Positions 10,905 to 18,343 are shown, numbered from the stretch's first letter. The stretch: 64,000 bases of DNA from Candidatus Vicinibacter proximus (GCA_016713905.1 JADJOE010000003.1:1-64000), one strand, 5' to 3'. Notes: generated by a model from the sequence alone, not told the origin. Translations and numbers: made by a program.

Positions 10905-11339
10905 ATGATATATTCAATTGAATCACCTGACAAAATTGATGCGAAAGAATCTGATTATTTGTATATAAAAGAATCACAAATACCAGACGCAGGTAAAGGC
11001 CTATTCACATCCATATTAATTTATAAAAATGAAATTATATCAGTTTTCAAGGGTGAAATATTATCGGTAGAAGAAACTGAAATTAGGGCAAAGAATGGAA
11101 TGGACAGATATTTTATTAACATGTTGGATGGAACAATTATGGATTCGATGAAGGTAAAATGTTTTGCCAAATACGCAAATGATTCGAAGGGCTTAGTAAA
11201 AACAAATTTTAAAATTAATTCTACCATAACTTTGGATGATGATAATAATGTTTGTCTCGTTGCAATTCGCGATATAAATATTGAAGAAGAGATATTCTGT
11301 AGTTATGGAAATAAGTATTGGAGAAAATTCATAAAGTAA
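10905..11339 (+). CDS. SET-domain protein (putative lysine methyltransferase)
   Basis: The 144 residues are almost entirely one SET domain. Residues 21-42 (YIKESQIPDAGKGLFTSILI) are the first conserved block, with the GKG typical of S-adenosylmethionine contact. ISVFKGEILSVEE follows. FAKYANDSKG near residue 87 stands where SET proteins have NH.C.PN. EEEIFCSYGNKYW at the end is the block with the catalytic-type Tyr. There are no post-SET cysteines. SET proteins methylate lysine side chains using S-adenosylmethionine; bacterial examples act on ribosomal, histone-like or host proteins. The target here is unknown. It is in the cassette array and is followed after 3 bases by a 56-residue ORF in the same direction, probably one transcript. 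Confidence 0.8.
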   Translation: MIYSIESPDKIDAKESDYLYIKESQIPDAGKGLFTSILIYKNEIISVFKGEILSVEETEIRAKNGMDRYFINMLDGTIMDSMKVKCFAKYANDSKGLVKTNFKINSTITLDDDNNVCLVAIRDINIEEEIFCSYGNKYWRKFIK

Positions 11340-11342
11340 CTC

Positions 11343-11513
11343 ATGCCTGATTTCAACGTTATTACTTTAGACAATGTAAAGATTCCTAAGATAAATAATA
11401 GAGTGTTTAGTAAAAACTTTGACTGTGCTTCCACATTCACAAGAAATATTGAAATTAAATATAAAGAAGCGTTAAATCAACTTATTTATCAAATAATTCT
11501 TGTTAAGAATTGA
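11343..11513 (+). CDS. Small unknown protein downstream of the SET gene (56 aa)
   Basis: ATG at 11343 stands three bases after the SET stop codon, so translational coupling is likely. The product begins MPDFNVITLDNVKIPKINNR and ends LIYQIILVKN. It contains seven lysines in 56 residues, no signal peptide and no recognised domain. It could be a substrate or partner of the SET protein, a separate cassette cargo, or the start of a longer broken gene; nothing in the sequence decides this. Confidence 0.4.
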   Translation: MPDFNVITLDNVKIPKINNRVFSKNFDCASTFTRNIEIKYKEALNQLIYQIILVKN

Positions 11514-11605
11514 CAATGGTTAAATTAGTGGTTTAATTTAATTGTTACGAAAGAGTTTGGTAATTTTACAAGGATGACAAAATTATAAAAGGAATTAAAA
11601 CGTTT

Positions 11606-11655
11606 GCCAACACAAGCCATAATCCCTTACGGCACATGGCCTAGACCGTTGTTGG
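11606..11655 (+). other. attC-like site F (short)
   Basis: Left GCCAAC at 11606-11611, right CCGTTGTTGGC at 11646-11656. GCCAACA and TGTTGGC pair at the ends and GCCAT pairs with ATGGC inside. It is followed by GGCAAGCTTGAAAACAG, which is repeated exactly at 13863-13879. Confidence 0.5.
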
Positions 11656-11713
11656 CAAGCTTGAAAACAGACGTTTGAACATAATTATTTATAAGACAAT
11701 TAATTTTCAAGAA

Positions 11714-12106
11714 ATGACAAATAAGATATCAGAGAAAGCACTTTTGGTAATTGCGTTATTTGGATTAATTCCTATTGCCTTAGGGTATGGTTTAATGCCA
11801 GAAAAGACATTAACACCTCTTTATGGGTTCGGTGTTGACAACATAAACTTGACTCACATACTGCGAGCTGTTATGGGATTGTATTTCGGACAAGTAATTA
11901 TTTGGGGGCTGGGAGTTTTTAAAGAGGAATTCAGACGGCCTGCTCTATACTGTTTAGTTGTGTTTATGTTAGGTCTTGCGACAGGCAGAGTTTTGAGTTT
12001 TATATTAGATGGAATTCCTCATTGGTTATTAGTTGTTTACTTTATATTAGAATTAATCTTTGGCTTTATAGGACTGAAATTAGTAACAAGGCGGAAAAAT
12101 CAATAA
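11714..12106 (+). CDS. DUF4345-like membrane protein
   Basis: About 130 residues with four hydrophobic segments: ALLVIALFGLIPIALGYGL, LTHILRAVMGLYFGQVIIW, ALYCLVVFMLGLATGRVLSF and WLLVVYFILELIFGFIGLKL. The ..AVMGLYFG.. and GLATGRVLSFILDG..H segments fit the DUF4345 family, whose function is unknown. I prefer the ATG at 11714 (MTNKISEK) over the upstream one at 11675, since the extra residues look non-native. It sits alone between sites F and G, as a single-gene cassette. Confidence 0.65.
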   Translation: MTNKISEKALLVIALFGLIPIALGYGLMPEKTLTPLYGFGVDNINLTHILRAVMGLYFGQVIIWGLGVFKEEFRRPALYCLVVFMLGLATGRVLSFILDGIPHWLLVVYFILELIFGFIGLKLVTRRKNQ

Positions 12107-12114
12107 AGCCAGTC

Positions 12115-12144
12115 GCTAACATCGCCGAGCCGACAAACGTCAGG
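12115..12144 (+). other. attC-like site G, partial or interrupted
   Basis: GCTAAC at 12115-12120, only nine bases after the stop of the gene before, then CGCCGAGCCGACAAACGTCAGG. The CGTCAGGTT at 12138-12146 matches the right end of site I. Either this is a very short site, or it is the left half of one whose right half (GCGTTGTGGGC, about 13856-13866) is on the far side of the IS1182-type element. Confidence 0.4.
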
Positions 12145-12149
12145 TTATG

Positions 12150-13700
12150 AATAAATAATTGGAAATAAGTAGTAAATATCTTTGCTAGAAAAATACTGAT
12201 TTGTATATTTATACATTGTGAATCATGTTACCGGAATGCCAAGATTGCAAATGCAAATGACTTCTTTAGAAGATTCAATTGGCCAAGAAAATCCAGTGAG
12301 ATTTGTGGATACATTTGTTGAGCACTTAGATTTATTAAAGATAGGATTTGAAGTTAAGACTTTAAAGAAAGAAGGGCGTCCAAGTTTTGAATCATTCGTA
12401 CTTCTAAAAATTTATTTGGTTATCTAAATGAATTGAGAAGAAGCCGTAGTTTAGAAAGTGAATGTTATCGCAACATCGTACATCAATGGTTAACATTATG
12501 ATTGAGACCAAACTATGATACAATTGCTGATTTCAGAAAAGACAATCCAATAGCACTAAAGAGTGTATTCAAATTGTTTGTTTCATTTCTAAAGGATATA
12601 GATTTGATTAGTGGCCAAGTTATTGCAATCGATGGTACAAAGTCAAGAGCACACAACAGTAAAAAGAATAACTACAATCAGAAAAGGATTGATAGACACA
12701 TAGCCTATATTGAAGAGAAGAGTACCGAGTACATGAATCTACTTGAACAAATCGATGTGAAAGATGATCTAATTCGAGTTTACGATATTCAACAAAAGAT
12801 GGAGAGACTCAAGAAAAATAAAATTAAGTATGAAATACTACAAGACCAGCTGGTGTCTAATGACGAGCGTCAAATAAGTACTAAAGACCCAGACTCCAGA
12901 GCATTGCTAGTGCATGGTCAAGTTGTAGAAATTTGATATAATGTTCGAACTACGGTTGATGACCAACATAAATTAATAATTGCAACCCATACTATTAATC
13001 GCAATGACAGGAATGCTCTAACAGATATAGCACTTGAAGCCAAAGAAAATTTGAATGTAGAAAGTTTTGTAGCTGTTTTGGATAAAGGCTATCACATTGG
13101 AAGAGAACTACAGCAGTGCAAGGACGCTAATATTGTATCGATCGTTGCACCTTAAGAAATAGTTAATAGCAATTCACATGGAACAACACCAGATTATGTA
13201 ATGACAAATTTTATTTTCAATCAAGATAGTGATTGCCATACATGTCCACAAGGAAAAACATTAAATACAACAGGTGCATGGTATAAAAATCCAGGGATAA
13301 AAATATTAGTTATCAATTTAAAAATTACAGAAGATCAGAATGTAAAACTTGTCCAGTAAAACATTTTTGCACTGGCAGAGCAAGCGGAGGAAGAGAAATA
13401 GAAAGAAGTGAATACGCAACAGCAATAGACACTAATAATGCACGCTATAAAGAAAATTCTGCATTGTATCGTAAACGACAGGAGATTAACGAGCATATTT
13501 TCGGGACAAAAAAAAAGAAAGTGGGGGTATTATTACACCAATCTGAAGGGACTGGAGAAAGTCAATGAAGAAAATAGTTTGATTATGCTTGTTTACAACA
13601 TCAAACGAAGTTTTTCCATACTTGGTGTTCCAGAGCTGACCGAAAAGTTAAAAAATTGGGTATCTCCTTACAAGAAAGATTCTATTTTCATATTAAGTTG
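12150..13700 (+). mobile_element. Decayed IS1182-family insertion sequence
   Basis: Identified by its transposase; the limits are approximate because I could not define the inverted repeats. A TATCTTTG promoter-like box at 12177-12184 stands before the transposase. The element occupies a place where an attC site would be expected: GCTAAC lies on its left and a GTTGTGGGC end on its right. The right side, about 13700-13890, holds no gene of its own. Confidence 0.6.
12218..13700 (+). pseudogene. IS1182-family transposase, frameshifted
   Basis: Joined frames give the N-terminal DUF772-like part (MPRLQMQMTSLEDSIGQENP, VRFVDTFVEHLDL), SLESECYRNIEVQWL with a frame change, PNYDTIADFRKDN, then VIAIDGTKSRAHNSKKNNYN with a catalytic-type Asp. 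The middle has a charged helix (RIDRHIAYIEEKS...MERLKKNK) and KDPDSRALLVHG. The DDE-type C-terminal part has LDKGYHIGRELQQCKDANI. It also has the CHTCPQGKTL and CPVKHFCTGRASGG cysteine segments of IS1182 proteins, then ERSEYATAIDTNNARYKEN, IFGTKKRKWGYYYTNLKG and GVPELTEKL. At least six stops or frame changes make it non-functional as written. Confidence 0.75.
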
Positions 13701-13896
13701 GCTTGATTTAAGACCTTTAGGCCATTTTATATTTTATCGGACTATTGCGCATTTTAAAAATGCTGCACTTATAACTCCTAAAACTGCATTACATGAGATT
13801 ATACATCGCATCTTATTAAATTTTGAATGTAAAAAATGGTATTTTTACACTCTGGCGTTGTGGGCAAGCTTGAAAACAGTTGAAAAAAAATCAAAA

Positions 13897-14559
13897 ATGA
13901 TAAAAACTATATTATTAGTAATTGCAACTGCTGGACTTTTTTCTTGTAAGCAAGCGAATAAATCAACACCAGTAATTGTTGATATAGAAACTGTAAATTC
14001 GATAAGAAATTTTGAGTATGCTGATTCTATGGGTAAGCACCTAATCATACAAAACAGTTTGCCGAAAGGCGAAGGATATATTGCTCCAAATGGAAATCAA
14101 TATTTTAAAGTTATATTTTGGACCAGAATAATTAACGAAACAGATAGCTCTCTTGAATTTAAGATTAACTTTCCTGCAGATTTTTATGAGGTTTCTGAAT
14201 TGCCTGGTAATCATTACAAAGTATTTATTGCTGACGATACAATGACCATTGATAAAGAACCTTTGAGTAACTATGGTTTTACAGATTTAAAGTCTTTTTT
14301 AGATAATAATATTGACAAACCATCATCTTTAAAAAGAACGATAAATCCAAAAGCATCAAGTGGCTTTTATGTTGTAATTCTTAGCCATTCAGCAAACATT
14401 ACATCTAGTGGTGCATTGAGAACAGGATTTTATTTGAAAGGACAAGATATAATTTATAAAATTTCACGATACGCTGGCAAACCAGAGTTTTCATTAATAA
14501 GCGAAAAAGAATTAAACTGTGGGAGTATTAATCTAAAAAATTTGGTACGACAGAAATAA
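13897..14559 (+). CDS. Putative lipoprotein of unknown function
   Basis: ATG at 13897 gives MIKTILLVIATAGLFSCKQ, a lipoprotein signal with lipobox LFSC, and a 220-residue product. The longer open frame starting at 13438 runs on from the transposase remains and should not be taken as the start. The body is beta-rich (YFKVIFWTRIINETDSSLEF, GFYVVILSHSANITSSGALR) with no family I recognise. Export to the outer or inner membrane is inferred from the signal. Site H begins 7 bases after the stop. Confidence 0.7.
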   Translation: MIKTILLVIATAGLFSCKQANKSTPVIVDIETVNSIRNFEYADSMGKHLIIQNSLPKGEGYIAPNGNQYFKVIFWTRIINETDSSLEFKINFPADFYEVSELPGNHYKVFIADDTMTIDKEPLSNYGFTDLKSFLDNNIDKPSSLKRTINPKASSGFYVVILSHSANITSSGALRTGFYLKGQDIIYKISRYAGKPEFSLISEKELNCGSINLKNLVRQK

Positions 14560-14565
14560 AACAAA

Positions 14566-14770
14566 GCTAACGTGCAACACGAGGTACGGCGTTATTGGAG
14601 TTTGACGAACATTACCTCAAAATTTGATCACTATTGTGCTTCAGTTCGGGCTGGACGTTTTAAATTTGGCTTAAGAATAAAAAATCAGCAATATTGCAAT
14701 TATTGGGCTTCGGTTATCGGCTGACGGAATTCTAATTCCCCAACAAACGCCAAGCCTTTTTCGTTTGCGG
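14566..14770 (+). other. attC-like site H (long, with internal repeats)
   Basis: Left GCTAAC at 14566-14571; right TCGTTTGCGG at 14761-14770. Inside are two related blocks, TTGTGCTTCAGTTCGGGCTG at 14634-14653 and TTGGGCTTCGGTTATCGGCT at 14702-14721, related to the block in site A. The GNAT start codon follows after TAATTT. Confidence 0.5.
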
Positions 14771-14776
14771 TAATTT

Positions 14777-15322
14777 ATGACGTCACTTAAAAACATAAAA
14801 ATAAAGCCGGTCGACAAAAGAAACTGGGCCGACTTTGAAGCACTCTTTCAGTCACAAGGTGGCCCCAGCTACTGTTGGTGTATGGCTTGGCGTATGACAA
14901 AGGAAGAGTTAAAAGAAAACACTTCGGCTAATAGAAAGAAGTTTATTCAACAGCGAGTAATGGATAAAACACCAATCGGACTTTTGGCATATATGAATAC
15001 TGAGCCAATTGCATGGTGTTCTGTTGCGCCAAGAGAAACATATCAAAGACTTGGTGGTGATGAGAGTTTTGAAAATGTTTGGTCGATTGCCTGTTTTTAT
15101 ATAAAGAAAGAATTTAGAGATATGGGGCTAATTGACCTGCTAATTGAGAATGCAAAAAAATTCGCGAAAAAAAATGGGGCTAAATATCTGGAGGCTTATC
15201 CTGTCGACCCAGACTCTCCAAGTTATAGGTTTATGGGATTTGTAAAGACATTCGAAAAAGTTGATTTCACTTTTTTGAAAAGGGCAGGGACAAGAAGAAA
15301 TGTAATGATATGCAAACTATAG
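14777..15322 (+). CDS. GNAT-family N-acetyltransferase
   Basis: 181 residues with the GNAT fold. The N-terminal strand is IKPVDKRNWADFEALFQSQG, followed by PSYCWCMAWRMTKEEL, a Cys-Trp-Cys segment seen in one GNAT subfamily. Middle strands include IGLLAYMNTEPIAWCSVAPR. The acetyl-CoA-binding block is WSIACFYIKKEFRDMGLIDL, in which RDMGL stands for the usual Q/RxxGxG/A. The C-terminal part is YLEAYPVDPDSPSYRFMGF. Such enzymes transfer an acetyl group from acetyl-CoA to an amine; antibiotic, polyamine and protein substrates all occur in the superfamily and the substrate here is unknown. The gene begins right after site H with no Shine-Dalgarno sequence. Confidence 0.85.
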   Translation: MTSLKNIKIKPVDKRNWADFEALFQSQGGPSYCWCMAWRMTKEELKENTSANRKKFIQQRVMDKTPIGLLAYMNTEPIAWCSVAPRETYQRLGGDESFENVWSIACFYIKKEFRDMGLIDLLIENAKKFAKKNGAKYLEAYPVDPDSPSYRFMGFVKTFEKVDFTFLKRAGTRRNVMICKL

Positions 15323-15340
15323 ACAAGAAAACAACGAACC

Positions 15341-15469
15341 GATAACACGGGTTTTGCGTTAATGGGCGGACAGTGGCAATATAAACATTTGAGCAATTAA
15401 TGAACGTTGGCACTGGCAGACAGATTACGGTTTCAAAAGCCCACCAATGCAAAGCCCGAAACCGTCAGG
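15341..15469 (+). other. attC-like site I
   Basis: Left GATAAC at 15341-15346, right CCGTCAGG at 15462-15469. Arms CGGGTTTTGCGTTAATGGGC (15348-15367) and GCCCACCAATGCAAAGCCCG (15439-15458) are reverse complements with few mismatches. A clear hairpin of attC type. Confidence 0.65.
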
Positions 15470-15535
15470 TTGAGAAAAAACTCCTAACTAGACTTAATTT
15501 ATTCGGATACCTCCTTAGAAATTTTCTTATATTGC

Positions 15536-15581
15536 ATTCTAACAGCGTTGGATTTTGGTATTTTCACACTATGCCGTTAGC
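15536..15581 (+). other. Possible attC-like site J (weak)
   Basis: CTAAC at 15539-15543 and CCGTTAGC at 15574-15581. The right end and the leader after it (GCGGTAATTT) match sites B and H closely, but I could not pair convincing arms. Between 15470 and 15535 there is no gene, so this may be an eroded empty cassette. Confidence 0.35.
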
Positions 15582-15600
15582 GGTAATTTTGAAAACTGAA

Positions 15601-16056
15601 ATGAGCCACTTAGAAGAGCAAATAATCGATTATCTTTAATCACTAGAAAAAGCGGTTAACATTTTCGTTTTTCAAGCATGACAAGGATTTCAATCAAATG
15701 GTTTATACGTATTGGCCAGTTAAAGTTGTTTTAGGGCATCTTACTTTTTGGCATGAAAGTTTAGCTAGAAATCTAAAGGATGTTGTTTAAAACAGAAAAC
15801 CTAATCCTCTTAAAGAGACACAATCAGATGTAAATAAAATGAGTGTTGACACAACACGAGATGTTCCTATAAAAGTTCTTTGCAAAGATTGCTTGAATCA
15901 CAGAAAGTTATTGCAAAACATATTTTTAACACCACTGTTGATGAAATTCCTTATAAAAAAGAGGTTCAAGAAATTATTCACAATTAGAACATTTACAGGT
16001 TGTTAATTTGCACATTGAATATCATTTAAGAGATATCACTATTAAACAAAAAAAGG
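15601..16056 (+). pseudogene. DinB-like four-helix protein, frameshifted
   Basis: ATG at 15601 opens MSHLEEQIIDYL, then stops. Other frames continue SLEKAVNIFV, KHDKDFNQMVYTYWPVKVVL, GHLTFWHESLARNLKDVV, NRKPNPLKETQSDVNKMSVD and finally ESQKVIAKHIFNTTVDEIPY. The VLGHLTFWHESL segment with its His is the DinB/YfiT-type metal site region. At least five breaks lie at A or T runs. One frame (HLQVVNLHIEYHLRDITIKQ) runs past the start of the next gene, so the true end may overlap it. Some DinB-superfamily proteins are thiol-dependent transferases; nothing specific can be said here. Confidence 0.55.
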
Positions 16057-16059
16057 AAC

Positions 16060-16557
16060 ATGTCAAGACCAACAAACAAAAAAGACTTATTGACTTTGAG
16101 TCATAAGAACTATAAAAGTTTAAATGACTTTGTTGATTCATTCTCTGAAGATGACAAGGACAAAGAATTTCCAAAAGGAACAATGAATCGTAATTTTCGA
16201 GATGTACTTGCCCATTTGCATCATTGGCATTTAATGATGATAGAGTGGTACACAATAGGAATGAAGAGAGATAAACCTGAAATGCCAGCAGAAGGATACA
16301 CATGGAAGACAACTCCTGAACTGAACAGAAAAATTTGGGAAACCTACAGGACAACAGATTTAAAAAAAGTTAGGAAATTGCTTGATAAATCTTTCAAAGA
16401 TGTTCAGAGTATTATTGAAAAACATTCTAATGATGAGCTTTTTGAAAAGAAAAAATACAAATGGACAGGTACAACTTCTTTGGGAGCATATTTGGTTTCT
16501 GCTACCTCAAGTCATTACGATTGGGCGTTAAAACTTATGAAGAAAGCCAAGAATTAA
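16060..16557 (+). CDS. ClbS/DfsB-family four-helix bundle protein
   Basis: 165 residues that match the ClbS/DfsB (DUF1706) family along the full length. MSRPTNKKDLLTLSHKNYKS, then NRNFRDVLAHLHHWHLMMIE with the conserved His pair, then EMPAEGYTWKTTPELNRKIW, and the last helix SSHYDWALKLMKKAK. The family belongs to the DinB superfamily. ClbS itself protects Escherichia coli from the genotoxin colibactin; most homologues have no known substrate. The gene follows the broken DinB-like gene with no attC between them, so the two seem to share one cassette. Site K begins 11 bases after its stop. Confidence 0.85.
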   Translation: MSRPTNKKDLLTLSHKNYKSLNDFVDSFSEDDKDKEFPKGTMNRNFRDVLAHLHHWHLMMIEWYTIGMKRDKPEMPAEGYTWKTTPELNRKIWETYRTTDLKKVRKLLDKSFKDVQSIIEKHSNDELFEKKKYKWTGTTSLGAYLVSATSSHYDWALKLMKKAKN

Positions 16558-16567
16558 AAACTACCTC

Positions 16568-16740
16568 TAGCAACAAGCCATGGCGCAATGCGGGCGGACC
16601 TGCAAGACTTTTGCAAATTTAAGGTCGCTTCACGAATTGACATTTTCATTTTACAAAGTCTAATAAACACATATCTTTATAAAAATGTTTCGGCAGACAG
16701 TGATTCATTAGCCGCAAGCGCAAGCTTGCAAAACGTAAAT
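16568..16740 (+). other. attC-like site K (family 2)
   Basis: Left AGCAAC at 16569-16574. Arms TGGCGCAATGCGGGC (about 16581-16595) and GCCGCAAGCGCAAGC (16711-16725) are imperfect reverse complements. Right end AACGTAAAT near 16732-16740. The inner 120 bases are about 80 percent identical by eye to site L on the other side of the ester cyclase gene. Confidence 0.6.
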
Positions 16741-16796
16741 GGTCAGCTTAGACAAAGACAACCTAAATTAACATTAACAACAAAAAGTATATAAAT

Positions 16797-17198
16797 ATGG
16801 ACAAGTTAAATACAGTGAAAAACACAGTTGACCAACTTCTCGGTCAAGGCAATTTTGATATAGTTGACTCGGTGTTTTCAGTTAACTATGTAGCGCATTC
16901 AGGTGACAAAAGCTACAATGGACATAAATTTATAAAGCAATTCGCAAAACAGGTTCGGACAGCCCTTCCCAATATTAAAATTTTAAATATTGAACTTTTA
17001 TCGCAGACGGACAATGTTTTAACTTGGCAAAGGACATTTAGTGGTACACATAAAGCCGACTTGATGGGAATACCAGCTTCAAATAAAAAAGTAAAATGGT
17101 ACGAAATTGTTGTTTCTCGTTTTGACAAGGACAAGATAGTTGAAGAGTGGCTAGTTTCTGATTTAGCATTTCAATTAATACTGAAACAGGACAAATAA
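16797..17198 (+). CDS. SnoaL-like ester cyclase / NTF2-fold protein
   Basis: 133 residues with the SnoaL pattern: helix MDKLNTVKNTVDQLLGQGNF, VFSVNYVAHSGDKSYNGHKF, then FAKQVRTALPNIKILNIELL, VLTWQRTFSGTHKADLMGIP, and VKWYEIVVSRFDKDKIVEEW. The HxD..G.Hk and P..G.k.v..e segments agree with the ester cyclase group. Homologues include polyketide cyclases such as SnoaL, but small stand-alone members in genomes mostly have no known substrate. Full-length. It is flanked by two copies of the same attC family (K and L), the expected form of one excisable cassette. Confidence 0.8.
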   Translation: MDKLNTVKNTVDQLLGQGNFDIVDSVFSVNYVAHSGDKSYNGHKFIKQFAKQVRTALPNIKILNIELLSQTDNVLTWQRTFSGTHKADLMGIPASNKKVKWYEIVVSRFDKDKIVEEWLVSDLAFQLILKQDK

Positions 17199-17214
17199 AA
17201 CTAAAAGCCGAGCT

Positions 17215-17391
17215 GCTAACAGCGGTCTTGCCCAATGGGGGCGGACGTGCAAGGCTTTTGCAAATTTATGGTGCGCTGAAGCGCATTTTGTTTTTCATTT
17301 TGCAAAAGACTAATAAACACATGTCTTTATATAAACGTTTCGGCAGACAGTGTTTCATTAGCCGCATTGGGCAAGGCCTTAAAACGTATAC
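17215..17391 (+). other. attC-like site L (family 2)
   Basis: Left GCTAAC at 17215-17220. Arms GGTCTTGCCCAATG (17224-17237) and CATTGGGCAAGGCC (17365-17378) are almost perfect reverse complements. Right end AAAACGTATACG at 17381-17392. The inner part matches site K: the TTGCAAATTTA, CTAATAAACACAT, GTTTCGGCAGACAGTG and CATTAGCCGC blocks occur in both in the same order. Confidence 0.7.
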
Positions 17392-17410
17392 GACCATTAA
17401 TTAAATCATA

Positions 17411-18057
17411 ATGAAAGCCATTACAATAGTTCTAATAATTTTTTATCTAATCTCTTCATCTTGTAACAAAAACTCTGAAGAAAAATTTGAAAGTTACTAT
17501 GAGATAATTGATGGCTTCGTAAGAATGGAAATTATCGATACCGATAGATTAATTGAATTAGTTTTAATAAAAGTAATTCAAGATACACTCGATTATGACA
17601 AATTAATAAGTGATAATAATGGTTTATTACCCCCCTCCGATGTCGCCGCCTAGACCTATTGGAGTTGTTTCGATCTCAAAGTTTACTTAAATCATTTTAT
17701 TCAAATGAATTAATAGATAAAGTAGACATAGAATATATGTTTAATCAAATTGCAATTTTTAAAGACAGTCTTCTAAACACAAATAAAATAAATAGCAATA
17801 TAATTAGGGCATCAACAAGTGATTCTGTTAGAAAGTATAGCACTGCGTATATTTTTTTGATATGCTTTAAAAAATCTATAAAGCACCTTCGTTAATTAAA
17901 GTTTCTATCCCCATCATTTCCTTAGATTGGAAAACTATGATATTTGACATGGAGTTATATTGAGGTGGTGAATGCGGATGGGGGCGAAGATATATAGTAA
18001 AAAAAAGAAAACAAAAAATGGAGAATCAAATACCAGAACCGTACTTGGATCAGTTGA
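17411..18057 (+). pseudogene. Putative lipoprotein, frameshifted
   Basis: ATG at 17411 opens MKAITIVLIIFYLISSSCNK, a lipoprotein signal with lipobox SSSC, then NSEEKFESYYEIIDGFVRME and a stop at 17653. A second frame continues LFRSQSLLKSFYSNELIDKV to 17895, then VSIPIISLDWKTMIFDMELY and a tail ending near 18057 (KWRIKYQNRTWIS). The breaks are at C, A and T runs. I do not recognise the family. It is the last cargo gene of the array, ending about 11 bases before site M. Confidence 0.5.
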
Positions 18058-18067
18058 AAATAACATC

Positions 18068-18195
18068 CTCCAACGCGGAATAGACTCTATACCACCTAGT
18101 GTCTTAAATCATTCTCTTATAATTTTTTCCGGTGATGTCAAATTATTTTATTAACAGTTGGCGGAGCAGCGTCTATGCCAAATCCGATGTTAAGC
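18068..18195 (+). other. attC-like site M (family 1), right edge of the array
   Basis: CCAACG at 18070-18075; arms ATAGACTCTATACCACC (18080-18096) and GGCGGAGCAGCGTCTATG (18160-18177). Right end AATCCGATGTTAAGC at 18181-18195, where sites B and E have AATCCGTTAGC. Arms and middle block (TCATTCTCTTATAATTTTTT) agree with sites B and E. No further cassette follows; a dispersed repeat starts at once. Confidence 0.65.
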
Positions 18196-18343
18196 AATGA
18201 TTATTATTCATGACAATATCTAATTTCATTTATTTACCATTTATAATTGATTACCACTTATTGTCAAGGATAGATAAAAAATTGAATGATTAAATTTAAT
18301 GTATCCATCCCATAGCCTAGGTATGTGATTTCCGGCTTTCAAT
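18190..18343 (+). repeat. Dispersed repeat copy 1 (about 154 bp)
   Basis: Matches 37750-37904 along its whole length at roughly 75 to 80 percent by eye. Shared blocks include TTAAGCAATGATTATTA, ACCACTTATT.TCAAGGAT, TAATGTATCC.TCCCATA and TATGTGATTTCCGGCTT. It starts exactly where site M ends. In the other copy the same first bases encode the end of a T9SS protein (IIKQ, stop). Confidence 0.8.

Noticed and set aside
13438..13896. A 373-residue open frame starting at 13438
   Set aside because: Its first 150 residues are the tail of the IS1182 transposase and non-coding flank; the real lipoprotein signal begins at the ATG at 13897.
1193..18195. CRISPR array
   Set aside because: The repeats are long, imperfect inverted repeats separated by genes, not short direct repeats with unique spacers, and there are no cas genes.
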